Source: Gonocerus acuteangulatus (Eukaryota > Arthropoda > Insecta > Hemiptera > Coreidae). Taken from it: DNA of 64,000 nucleotides. Numbering within the stretch: position 1 is the first letter of the stretch; every line of letters begins with the position of its first letter. A program made the translations under genes and the position numbers. The notes under the pieces are model-generated. The model was not told where the DNA came from, ran no database searches, and saw only the letters and a program-made list of their open reading frames with translations. Location of the stretch: NCBI GenBank assembly GCA_946811695.1, contig OX328128.1, positions 78,624,606-78,688,605 on the forward strand, in the 5' to 3' direction. Below are positions 60,201 to 64,000 of this stretch, one piece after another.

Positions 60201-61143
60201 TTTCTTTGCCTTCTTTGGAGCTGTTTGGAGTAGGCTCAACCCGCGGAGTTGGAGGTGTTTGGAGTACCCAAACCCCGCTGACTCAGAGGTGTTTGGAGAA
60301 GGCTCACCCCGTGGAGTTGGAGGTGTTTGGAGTAGGCTCACCCGTGGAGTTGGAGGTGTTTGGATTACCCAAACCCCGCTGACTCAGAGGTGTTTGGAGT
60401 AACCAAACCCCACTGACTTGGAGGTGTTTGGAGCAGGCACAACCTGCTGACTTCGAGGTGTTTGAGTAGATTCACCTGGTCTAGACGGAAGAATGTCTGG
60501 GCAGGAGTATGGCATCGGAAAACTGAAGAATGGTGATGCTAAGAAATGTGGATGTCAACAAGAATTCATAAAAAGTATATACAACAACTTTGTCGACATA
60601 TTGATACAACATATTAATAACAAGCATTGATGAGAGATATTGATGGAAAGCATAGGCAAATATTAACAATTATTAATAAATATTTTATATGAATTGATAA
60701 CAAGTATTGACAACAATTTTTGATAACACGTAGTTAAAAGTATTGATAAGTCATAATAGAGAATGGTACCTCGAAAATTCCTGTATGGAGAGATAAAGCT
60801 CAAAAATGGAAGTTGCAAGCTCAGCAGAAGGCGGGATTGGCGGAGGGTCTGAATCGAGCCCAGGGACGGTCAGAGATTGGCAGATCTGCGTCAGCTCTGG
60901 ACCCAGGTCGTTGCTTACCTAAGCTCGGCACAATCACAACACAAACAATTAGGTATCACAAGATAGCCCTACACACTAGAAAATAAGAAAAAATTAACAA
61001 GAATAAGAAATCACATTAATAATAAAGAAAAATTGGTAATAAGACATGTAAAACAATTAGAAGACTTAAGGAATGTAAAATATCAAATAAAATAAATAAT
61101 ACACAATAGCTAAGATAACAACACACATTACAGGAAGAGAAAA

Positions 61144-61199
<56 letters not shown>

Positions 61200-61483
61200 T
61201 GTTTGAGATTTCATCGCTGAGAATATGTTGATATTGCTGTTATGTTGTTGATATGGCTTTCTCCAGTGGTCGGTTTTTTAATATATATTTTGCAGAAATA
61301 CCATTCTTCTTTGACAAACAGTTGTCCATATTTTATAACTTTTTTTAAAATTTAAATTTAAAAAAAATGAACAACTGTCTGATGAACCAGACTGGGATCT
61401 CTGTGTAATATTATGTTAAGAAACCGGACTGCTGGAGAAAGCCATATCAACAATACTATACATGTGTATGTATGTATATATAC

Positions 61484-61546
<63 letters not shown>

Positions 61547-61818
61547 TTCTTCAACTGACCCTTGTCTCAATATTCTTATCTTCGTGGACGGCGGAAGGTC
61601 AACAAATAAAATCTTCAACACTCAATATCACCAACTTTATTCCATCCCTACATGTTTCACACCTTTATTGGTGCCTCTTCAGGGGAAAAAAAATACAAAA
61701 ATAAAACTTACAGCCTACACCTGAGGAGGATAACCTTCCACCAGTGCGGCCACGTCTAGAAAGGGAACTGAGTGTTGAAGATTTTATTTGTTGACCTTCC
61801 GGCGTCCACAAAGATAAG

Positions 61819-61905
<87 letters not shown>

Positions 61906-63254
61906 CCTTCTAAAAGCCTTCTGTGTCAAAGTAGATAATTATTATTATTATTTTTTTTTTTTTACATATGACAAGAGTGCTTAGACAGTCAAAATAAAAT
62001 GCATTAACTTTCAACAGAACAACGATAGATGGTAACATTTCAGGGAAATAAAAATAATTTTCTAAGCAAAAATTATTGACTGATATCATTTAAAAGACTT
62101 TTAGAAGAAAAAAATATTGGATGTTGGAGGTAAGTTTTCTTTTACATAGGTACTATACTCTGAATTGTATAGATGTGATAAACGATTTATTACAATATAT
62201 GTGATGAAAATGCGTGATAAACATGGAGTCTCAGTATCCACGTTACTCTGGCTTAGCAAGGATTTCATCATACAAACACACACATACACATACAAATATA
62301 TATAAATTATAAACAAAAATATAGTGGGTCTTATTCTCCTTTGTTTTCCTGAAACCCTCTGCTGTATGTATTTATGAGAGAAATTGTGAAAGGCTAGATT
62401 TCTTGATTGCCTGCTCATTGAAGAGGATCGGATAAAGCTGATGTTTAAATATCCTAGGAAAAGTTGCTAGTTATATTTACACTTGACTAGAATAGAAAAA
62501 CACATAACACTTCTGTGTAACAACATACAATCACATAGAAAAGGAAATCTCTGGATCAATTAAAACTGGTTGAATGCCTGTTATCAATTTTAATTGTATA
62601 TTAATCTGGTTATTTTATTATTGATTATTTTGACTATTTAATTTGAAGATTGTTGATTTGAAGTGATAAGGATGAAGTAGGCGTGTGTTAATCCCTGGTA
62701 TGTTGGCAGCAGTGAGCATCAGGGATCTATAAGCTCATTGCTCCCAACATACCAGTACTTCACTGAAATTTCCCTTGTGTCTGACAGACACTTTATACTC
62801 ACCAGGGGTTAATGCAAAAGCACTTCTCAAAATAAACTATCCAGCTATTTTCTTTAATATTCGACCAAGCCAAACAATCAAAACTTTTATTTACTATATT
62901 TCGATATTAATATTAACACCTTAGCTGCGATACATGCCTCCAGGACACGTAAGGCGGGAAAGGAATGCCAAGTGTACACTTATCTAGTTTGGGCAATTTT
63001 TTGTCGGGGATCTGCCACAATATTTTTGTTATACCTTATATTAGTAGTAAGAAATATGCTCTGACAGCCTGACTTTCCCCTTTGCAGGTACCCATTAATA
63101 AATTAAAGGCTGGGTTGGCCTAGGGACGGTCTGGGACCTCAAATCCAACCCATAAACGAACACACTAGAAGATAAAATCTTTAGTGCGCTCGAGTTTTGA
63201 ACTCAGGTCCTCCAGAATATGAGTCGTGTGCTCTATCCCTGAGCTAAGTCAACC

Positions 63255-63310
<56 letters not shown>

Positions 63311-64000
63311 TGTGTTTGTGGGTTTACATAAAGGTATATACATATTGTATTAAAGGTAAGAATTCTTTGAGGAAAATATTACTTTTTTTTAATGCTTTAA
63401 TTATATGGAGCCTGTCTAGAGTAATGAATATTAACAAATTTAACTACTTTATAGTTTTATTAATTGATAGAACATTTATTTTTTCCTTTCTTGATATTAA
63501 ATTACCTTTAATAATTGACAATTTAAATTATTAAAAGCAATGGTCATTATTTAAAATAAACATCTGAATTTTTGTACTGTTTTCAAAATTATATTATTGT
63601 TGTGTTACATTTCTTTTGTACATTTATGTAGAAAATAAACAATATTTTTTTGCCAGTTCTATAATATCACATTTTGAGCTAAATTATGACTTCATGGGAT
63701 GCTTGGCTTGGTTGAATTTTTTTACAATCACAAATGAAGGCCCATATCTGACACTGTATATATCTATAGTGAAACATTTCCTAATCTAACACAGAAAGCT
63801 GACTAGCACATTCCAACTATTCGATCGACAAGTGAAACTTGAGTTTTATTCAATTTTCTCGCTCCTTCAGTGCGTGCATTAACAAAATCCCGACATTTTA
63901 ACTTATGTACAAGTTATACAACATCAAGCACTCACATGACCACTCTATTTATAATAAACCTATACTTACCCCGCTAAATATTTTAAAGTATTGAAGATGG
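37355..64000 (-). CDS. stac: Munc13-4/BAIAP3-family vesicle priming protein, C-terminal 582 aa (12 exons, 5' part outside window)
   Basis: MUN-domain protein that primes vesicle and secretory-lysosome fusion with SNAREs; Drosophila staccato acts in tracheal tube fusion (family knowledge). Exons on the minus strand: 64000-63970 (partial), 60918-60770, 58488-58386, 57492-57310, 56609-56508, 43156-42932, 42854-42613, 41436-41357, 40592-40383, 39013-38890, 37736-37531, 37449-37355; all phases agree, stop TAG. MUN-type motifs: [67 protein letters not shown]-terminal C2 domain (about 412-535 of the window protein) has Asp439, 445, 503, 505 and 511 in the Ca2+ loops ([21 protein letters not shown]). 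It ends in a basic tail. Convergent with scaf. The N-terminal C2 domain must lie beyond 64,000. Whether it is staccato or the sister paralogue is not certain. Confidence 0.85.
37531..37736 (-). CDS. stac: stac exon: C2 domain, Ca2+ loop 3
   Basis: The acceptor CTTGAACCCGCAG and donor AAAA|GTATGT enclose [20 protein letters not shown] and [20 protein letters not shown], ending LPLMHQKNK. The intron that follows (37,450-37,530) is 81 bp with no stop in frame. Confidence 0.85.
37857..38815. repeat. 83-bp tandem array, about 11 copies, in a stac intron
   Basis: The unit CACATCCACCTACAACTTCT, GGACTGCAGAAAACAAAACA, AGACGCCAACGCTGGCCAAT, CTTTGAACCTTTAAGAAGG recurs every 83 bp (CTGGCCAATC at 37,931, 38,014, 38,097 and on). 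Units alternate between ATCTTGCC and AGACGCC variants, suggesting growth by blocks of more than one unit. Confidence 0.95.
38890..39013 (-). CDS. stac: stac exon: C2 domain, strands after Ca2+ loop 1
   Basis: Encodes (G)[40 protein letters not shown] and F, between CTGCTTTCAG and [21 protein letters not shown] is the classic C2 segment preceding the fourth strand. Confidence 0.88.
39481..39610 (-). mobile_element. SINE-C copy in a stac intron
   Basis: The minus strand has the tail (GATAGCCCAGCGTCAATAGC) and a decayed 5S-like head (GAACGAGTGACCGACCACAG). It is in the same orientation as the gene. Confidence 0.65.
40080..40300 (-). mobile_element. Degenerate SINE-A in a stac intron
   Basis: The minus strand has CAGGAGGACCTGATTTAAAA (B-box), CGTGTATACTCTGAAATATT and GACCCCAGACCGTCC in SINE-A order; strongly diverged. 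Confidence 0.45.
40383..40592 (-). CDS. stac: stac exon: end of MUN region and start of C2 domain
   Basis: Encodes [20 protein letters not shown], then [20 protein letters not shown] and [20 protein letters not shown] with IPLDPN. Asp439 begins Ca2+ loop 1. The donor is GTAAGT. Confidence 0.88.
41148..41223. repeat. (TA)n microsatellite in a stac intron
   Basis: Long TA tract. A T-run of about 27 at 41,057-41,079 lies about 70 bp before it. Confidence 0.95.
41357..41436 (-). CDS. stac: stac exon: MUN region, 80 nt
   Basis: Encodes [20 protein letters not shown] and LENLKS; with the upstream exon it forms [16 protein letters not shown], a hallmark of the family. Confidence 0.88.
42337..42515 (+). 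mobile_element. SINE-B (tRNA Ser/Leu-like SINE)
   Basis: GTTGCCATGAGTGATAAGGC resembles the A-box of tRNA Ser/Leu (TGGCCGAGTGGTTAAGGC). GTGGGTTCGATTCCCACTAA is a full B-box with T-arm. The body (CATCCTGGCTGGAAAAGGGT, GGTAACCTATAGATAA, CCGTCCTCAAATTCTGAGTT) recurs at 58,100-58,300. The non-tRNA tail shows this is not a functional tRNA gene. Confidence 0.75.
42613..42854 (-). CDS. stac: stac exon: MUN region
   Basis: Encodes [20 protein letters not shown] through [20 protein letters not shown] to KMPGFHDR. The acceptor is AATTCCTCAG and the donor AG|GTCAAA, a somewhat weak donor but required by the frame. Confidence 0.87.
42932..43156 (-). CDS. stac: stac exon: MUN region
   Basis: Encodes [20 protein letters not shown] through [20 protein letters not shown] to [10 protein letters not shown] (75 codons, phase 0 at both ends). 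It is preceded by the 13.35-kb intron that holds the nested transposons. Confidence 0.88.
43252..44130 (+). pseudogene. PLE reverse transcriptase, broken
   Basis: Fragments read [38 protein letters not shown] (motif A Asp), [13 protein letters not shown], then [20 protein letters not shown] (motif B) and [16 protein letters not shown] (motif C, YVDD), followed by the thumb ([28 protein letters not shown]). There is a stop (TAG) between KQL and GIQMG. Near 43,385-43,400 a duplicated ATTTAACTG causes further stops. The reading frame from 43,622 to 44,130 remains open. It is not capable of activity as it stands. Confidence 0.85.
44336..44667 (-). mobile_element. SINE-A, near full-length, nested in TA-X
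   Basis: Minus strand head: GGTTAGCTCAGTGGTAGAGC (A-box) and CTGAGTTCAAATCCCGAGCA (B-box), a tRNA-like Pol III promoter. The body ends GTGACCTGTTACGGGACTGA. Flanks GGTATCTACTA (44,325-44,335) and GGTACCTACTA (44,668-44,678) form an 11-bp target duplication with one change. The TA-X sequence is continuous across the SINE when compared with copy 1, confirming nesting. Confidence 0.9.
45664..45740. repeat. (TA)n inside TA-X copy 2
   Basis: Same position in the element as the TA tract at 10,574-10,641. Confidence 0.9.
45867..46516 (+). pseudogene. PLE linker and first half of GIY-YIG endonuclease
   Basis: The linker is Lys/Asn-rich (45,871-46,092 open, then a break). From 46,163 a frame runs [20 protein letters not shown] ... 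[20 protein letters not shown] and then [20 protein letters not shown] and [24 protein letters not shown]...CYIGESG is the GIY-YIG core with its Cys pairs, and the Arg in GKRIIQH is the catalytic-type Arg. Coding stops being PLE at 46,517, where the foldback element begins. Confidence 0.85.
46555..47470. repeat. Left arm: 160-bp tandem repeat, about 6 copies
   Basis: GTGCTAGCGT occurs at 46,651, 46,811, 46,971, 47,131 and 47,291 (spacing 160 bp) and near 47,440 (149 bp, lacking an 11-bp CTAATTTGTTG block). Each unit holds GTGGCTGTGCTAGCG-TAATATTA-CGCCAGCACAGCCAC and the CAACAAATT family of short repeats. The array stops abruptly within a palindrome near 47,465. Confidence 0.95.
47523..47669 (-). 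mobile_element. 5'-truncated SINE-C retroposon with a 64-nt poly(A) tail
   Basis: On the minus strand TCTCATCTCAGGGCTCGCTG ... GAGGCCCGGCGCTAATGGCC ... CGATGCGCCGT is followed by an unbroken 64-nt A tail. CTTTGTACCAAA flanks both sides (47,511-47,522 and 47,670-47,681), a 12-bp perfect target duplication. The long pure tail and perfect duplication imply a recent insertion. The 5S head is absent. Confidence 0.85.
47682..48215. repeat. Dispersed repeat with two internal CCTTTCTTAGCGAG units
   Basis: Two related blocks (near 47,715-47,830 and 48,020-48,130) each contain AAACCCC, a stretch ending CCTTTCTTAGCGAG, and GTGCAAAATTTCAAA or CATGCAAAATTTCAAAA. The second ends in a GTGAGTGAGTGAGTG tract. 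Class unknown. Confidence 0.45.
48835..49915 (+). mobile_element. TA-Y repeat copy 3 (most complete)
   Basis: 5' module (TAGAAACTTTCACGTTTCAG, AAAATATAGGTGGCTAAAAT), TA tract 48,948-49,012, TGTCTGTTCGCGCTC, GCGAAATTCGCGCAAAAAAA and so on, closing at GATGACGCAGTTCCTGCGAG followed by TCGGACTGG. The end (palindrome-like CGCAG..CTGCG followed by GGAC) is the same kind as in TA-X, so TA-X and TA-Y appear to be subfamilies sharing termini. Confidence 0.7.
49916..50384 (+). mobile_element. LINE 3' fragment (post-RNase H region)
   Basis: Frame 49,919-50,185 reads [40 protein letters not shown] and [13 protein letters not shown]. This matches the LTRLRIGHT...C..C...H.L..C segment of the LINE at 7,450. 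It is followed by a 3' UTR and an A-rich tail (AAATAAATAAAAAAAAGAAA). A short 5'-truncated copy. Confidence 0.8.
50939..51793. mobile_element. MITE-1, TIR element inserted at TA within a TA microsatellite
   Basis: The left end is CAGGGTGTTCAAAACTCGAT, the right end its inverse, with TIR similarity extending about 130 bp (to GCACGACCCCTCAACTTT). TA lies at both borders and the flanks are TA tracts. It is 855 bp, with no transposase. TA target and CAGGGTG ends suggest Tc1/mariner-type mobilisation, an inference. Confidence 0.8.
51794..51867. repeat. (TA)n between MITE-1 and MITE-2
   Basis: TA tract shared as flank by two different TIR elements. Confidence 0.95.
51868..53170. mobile_element. 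MITE-2, long-TIR element with an inner palindrome
   Basis: The left end CAGGGTGTCCCGTAAATGTC and the inverted right end AGGGTGTCCCGTAAATGTC (terminal C lost) start TIRs of about 310 bp. These continue through GAGGGGTGATAGAGGACCCT, AAACCAATCGAAAGCTGAGT and ATGATTGAATGTAAGTATGT. It is bordered by TA tracts. 1,303 bp, no transposase. Confidence 0.8.
52187..52640. mobile_element. Palindromic element nested within MITE-2
   Basis: Left arm AATAAATAAAATACACATTT ... AGGTACCTAATACTGGGACC ... AACTATATATTAACCTCAAA is mirrored in the right arm (TTTGAGGTTAATGTATAGTT ... GGACCCAGTATTAGGTACCT). It interrupts the MITE-2 TIR on one side and appears to be an independent foldback insertion. Confidence 0.65.
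53171..53715. other. TA-X 5' module remnant and unassigned AT-rich DNA
   Basis: TTTTAACGGGGGTCATTTTC (53,180-53,199) is the inverted TA-X 5' module (GAAAATGACCCCCGTTAAAA). The rest up to the right arm, including a C-run near 53,470, was not recognised. Confidence 0.4.
53716..55740. repeat. Right arm: 160-bp tandem repeat, about 12.5 copies, inverted relative to the left arm
   Basis: GCTGGCGTAA or GCTAGCGTAA falls at 53,881, 54,041, 54,201 and then every 160 bp to 55,641 with almost no length change. Units differ by few bases: GCTGGCG/GCTAGCG, CTCGTACC/CTGGTACC, and in the last two full units GTGAGAC and ACGGGGG instead of GTCAGAC and ACAAGGG. The outermost unit shades into the unique end through AAATTTGAAAATAGTGTAAC. 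Confidence 0.96.
55808..56017 (+). pseudogene. PLE GIY-YIG endonuclease, second half
   Basis: The frame downstream of the target duplication reads [40 protein letters not shown] and [20 protein letters not shown], ending HQIFHSVID and TAA. FDF..VKIL.KE..  with the catalytic Glu in KERN is the usual C-terminal part of the PLE endonuclease. Codons upstream of 55,808 in the same open frame belong to the foldback element. Confidence 0.85.
56278..56330 (+). ncRNA. Candidate hammerhead-ribozyme-like motif in the PLE 3' region
   Basis: CACCTGATGAGGTGCGAATG, AATTAAGCACGAAACATGTA, GGG contains CTGATGA and GAAA separated by a GTGC/GCAC stem, the hammerhead core layout. Hammerheads are known in Penelope-like elements. 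An analogous block at 61,636-61,680 (minus) has CTGAAGA, a GCACC/GGTGT stem and GAAACATGTAGGG, so the stem is kept while its sequence changes. The cleavage-site strand (stem III 5' side) was not identified and one unpaired G follows CTGATGA. Confidence 0.4.
56508..56609 (-). CDS. stac: stac exon: MUN region
   Basis: Encodes [20 protein letters not shown] and [14 protein letters not shown] (34 codons, phase 0), between CTGGTTTCAG and GTATGT. It joins the exon at 43,156 to give [17 protein letters not shown] across the 13.35-kb intron. Confidence 0.88.
56731..57114. mobile_element. Foldback element in a stac intron
   Basis: Arm 56,731-56,810 (TCGCTCTCAACTAGGAAAGA, AGTTATGAATCACTAAAGTT, CACTGTTGTTGAGGG) is inverted at 57,032-57,114 with few changes. 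A T-run of about 40 follows. The middle contains the AGCGAGTTGGATTGACTAGA block shared with 11,697-11,850. Confidence 0.75.
56921..56985 (+). repeat. Fragment of the 11,697 palindromic repeat
   Basis: AGCGAGTTGGATTGACTAGA, GTTTTGATATCTTCTTGAGC, GAGCGTAGCGAG matches the left arm at 11,699-11,757. Confidence 0.7.
57252..57300. repeat. (TG)n/(TA)n microsatellite
   Basis: Short TG tract beginning only about 10 bp beyond the donor of the stac exon ending at 57,310. Confidence 0.9.
57310..57492 (-). CDS. stac: stac exon: MUN region
   Basis: Encodes [40 protein letters not shown] and [20 protein letters not shown] (61 codons), between TTACATTTCAG and GTAACA. Confidence 0.88.
57661..57997 (+). mobile_element. 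SINE-A, near full-length body with poly(T) end
   Basis: CTGGAGGACCTGAGTTCAAA and TCCCGAGCAAGCACT (B-box side), GTTGAATTCGGCCTCCCTGA, TAATTAATTTAATAATGGGT, GGCGGCCGGAGAATAATACT, CCTGTTACGGGACTGAT, then a T-run of about 24. The T-run, rather than an A tail, follows the sense strand, as in the 3' end of TA-X. Confidence 0.85.
58100..58300 (+). mobile_element. SINE-B with an insertion between its promoter boxes
   Basis: GGTGGCCGTGGATGTTAAGG (A-box) is separated from GAGGGTTTGATTCTCACCCA (B-box) by about 90 bp that starts with a T-run. The body (TGCTGGCTAGAAAAGGGCGG, GGACCTATATATAACCCGTC) matches 42,437-42,515. Confidence 0.65.
58386..58488 (-). CDS. stac: stac exon: MUN region
   Basis: Encodes (S)[20 protein letters not shown] and [14 protein letters not shown], between TTTGCTTGCAG and AGG|GTAACA. 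Confidence 0.88.
59105..59340 (-). pseudogene. LINE ORF2 C-terminal fragment, frameshifted
   Basis: Minus strand: [20 protein letters not shown] in one frame, then in another [20 protein letters not shown]. Together they match the post-RNase H segment of LINE ORF2 with a frameshift in between. No tail was seen. Confidence 0.75.
60225..60470. repeat. Minisatellite of about 34 bp, about 7 copies
   Basis: Units begin GAGGTGTTTGGAG and continue either TAGGCTCACCCGTGGAGTTG or TACCCAAACCCCGCTGACTC; the two variants are interleaved. It is in a stac intron. Confidence 0.85.
60770..60918 (-). CDS. stac: stac exon: MUN region
   Basis: Encodes [40 protein letters not shown] and LYLSIQEFS, between GAGCTTAG and AG|GTACCA. 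The acceptor lacks a strong pyrimidine tract, so the first two codons are less sure. Confidence 0.8.
61146..61197. repeat. (TA)n microsatellite
   Basis: TA tract in a stac intron. Confidence 0.95.
61484..61541. repeat. (TA)n microsatellite, left of the foldback
   Basis: TA tract; the foldback at 61,575-61,817 lies between this and another TA tract. Confidence 0.95.
61575..61817 (-). mobile_element. 243-bp foldback with a hammerhead-like core
   Basis: Arm 61,575-61,624 (CTTATCTTCGTGGACGGCGG, AAGGTCAACAAATAAAATCT, TCAACACTCA) is inverted at 61,769-61,817 with two changes. The interior on the minus strand holds CCTGAAGAGGCACCAATAAA, GGTGTGAAACATGTAGGG, like the PLE 3' motif at 56,280. It may be a small PLE-derived or retrozyme-like unit; this is inference. 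Confidence 0.6.
61818..61900. repeat. (TA)n microsatellite, right of the foldback
   Basis: TA tract with one GTATG interruption. Confidence 0.95.
62689..62813. other. Stable hairpin with an outer inverted repeat
   Basis: TGGTATGTTGGCAGCAGTGA GC (62,696-62,717) pairs with GCTCATTGCTCCCAACATAC CA (62,733-62,754): 22 positions with one C-C mismatch and one G-T wobble, loop 15 nt. TTAATCCCTGG before it is mirrored by CCAGGGGTTAA at 62,803-62,813. It may be a tiny foldback element or a miRNA-like precursor. Confidence 0.6.
63070..63254 (-). mobile_element. SINE-A copy with head
   Basis: Minus strand: GTTGACTTAGCTCAGGGATA (A-box), CTGGAGGACCTGAGTTCAAA (B-box), CGTTTATGGGTTGGATTTGA, then AATTTATTAATGGGTACC. 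It is truncated before the GGGACTGAT end. Confidence 0.8.
63258..63307. repeat. (TA)n microsatellite
   Basis: TA tract directly beside the SINE-A head. Confidence 0.95.
63970..64000 (-). CDS. stac: stac exon, partial at the window edge
   Basis: Reads [10 protein letters not shown] and then the donor GGG|GTAAGT. The phase fits the next exon at 60,918. Upstream coding sequence continues beyond the window. Confidence 0.7.

Overview
The window looks like insect nuclear DNA: AT-rich, long (TA)n tracts in many places, spliced genes with GT..AG introns, and very dense transposon and satellite content. No prokaryotic gene organisation is present. The order of insect cannot be settled from the sequence alone. 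All names and homologies come from reading the sequence and from recalled knowledge of the families; no database was searched.

Two real host genes are present and they converge. (1) Plus strand, 15,226-28,748: an 11-exon gene for a secreted, catalytically dead clip-domain serine protease homologue. It matches Scarface (scaf): signal peptide, long Pro/Gly/His/Tyr-rich middle, clip cysteines, and a chymotrypsin-like domain with GDGGGP where GDSGGP would be. The joined coding sequence is 2,661 nt (886 aa). (2) Minus strand, 37,355 to beyond 64,000: the last 12 exons (582 aa) of a Munc13-4/BAIAP3-family vesicle priming protein (Drosophila staccato type), covering a MUN region and the C-terminal Ca2+-binding C2 domain. 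All exon phases join without a frameshift in both genes.

Layout: 1-15.2 kb has no gene and holds a Helitron, SINEs, a LINE RNase H fragment, a TIR element with a nested repeat, and minisatellites. 15.2-28.7 kb is scaf. 28.7-37.3 kb is the space between the two 3' ends, dominated by four unrelated minisatellites. 37.3-64 kb is the vesicle-priming gene, whose introns are packed with repeats.

The most striking structure is in one 13.35-kb intron of that gene (43,157-56,507). A decayed Penelope-like retroelement (RT plus GIY-YIG endonuclease) has been split twice. A 1.7-kb repeat lies between RT and linker and itself carries a SINE. A 9,282-bp element (46,517-55,798) lies inside the endonuclease. 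This large element is flanked by a perfect 9-bp target duplication (ATTGACACA). Its two ends are inverted arrays of a 160-bp tandem repeat, about 6 copies on the left and about 12 on the right. Every unit has a long palindrome with TAATATTAC at its apex, the same nonamer and position as the nicking site of rolling-circle (CRESS-type) origins. Removing the insert and one target copy restores the endonuclease frame exactly. This foldback-type element is the best candidate for something undescribed.
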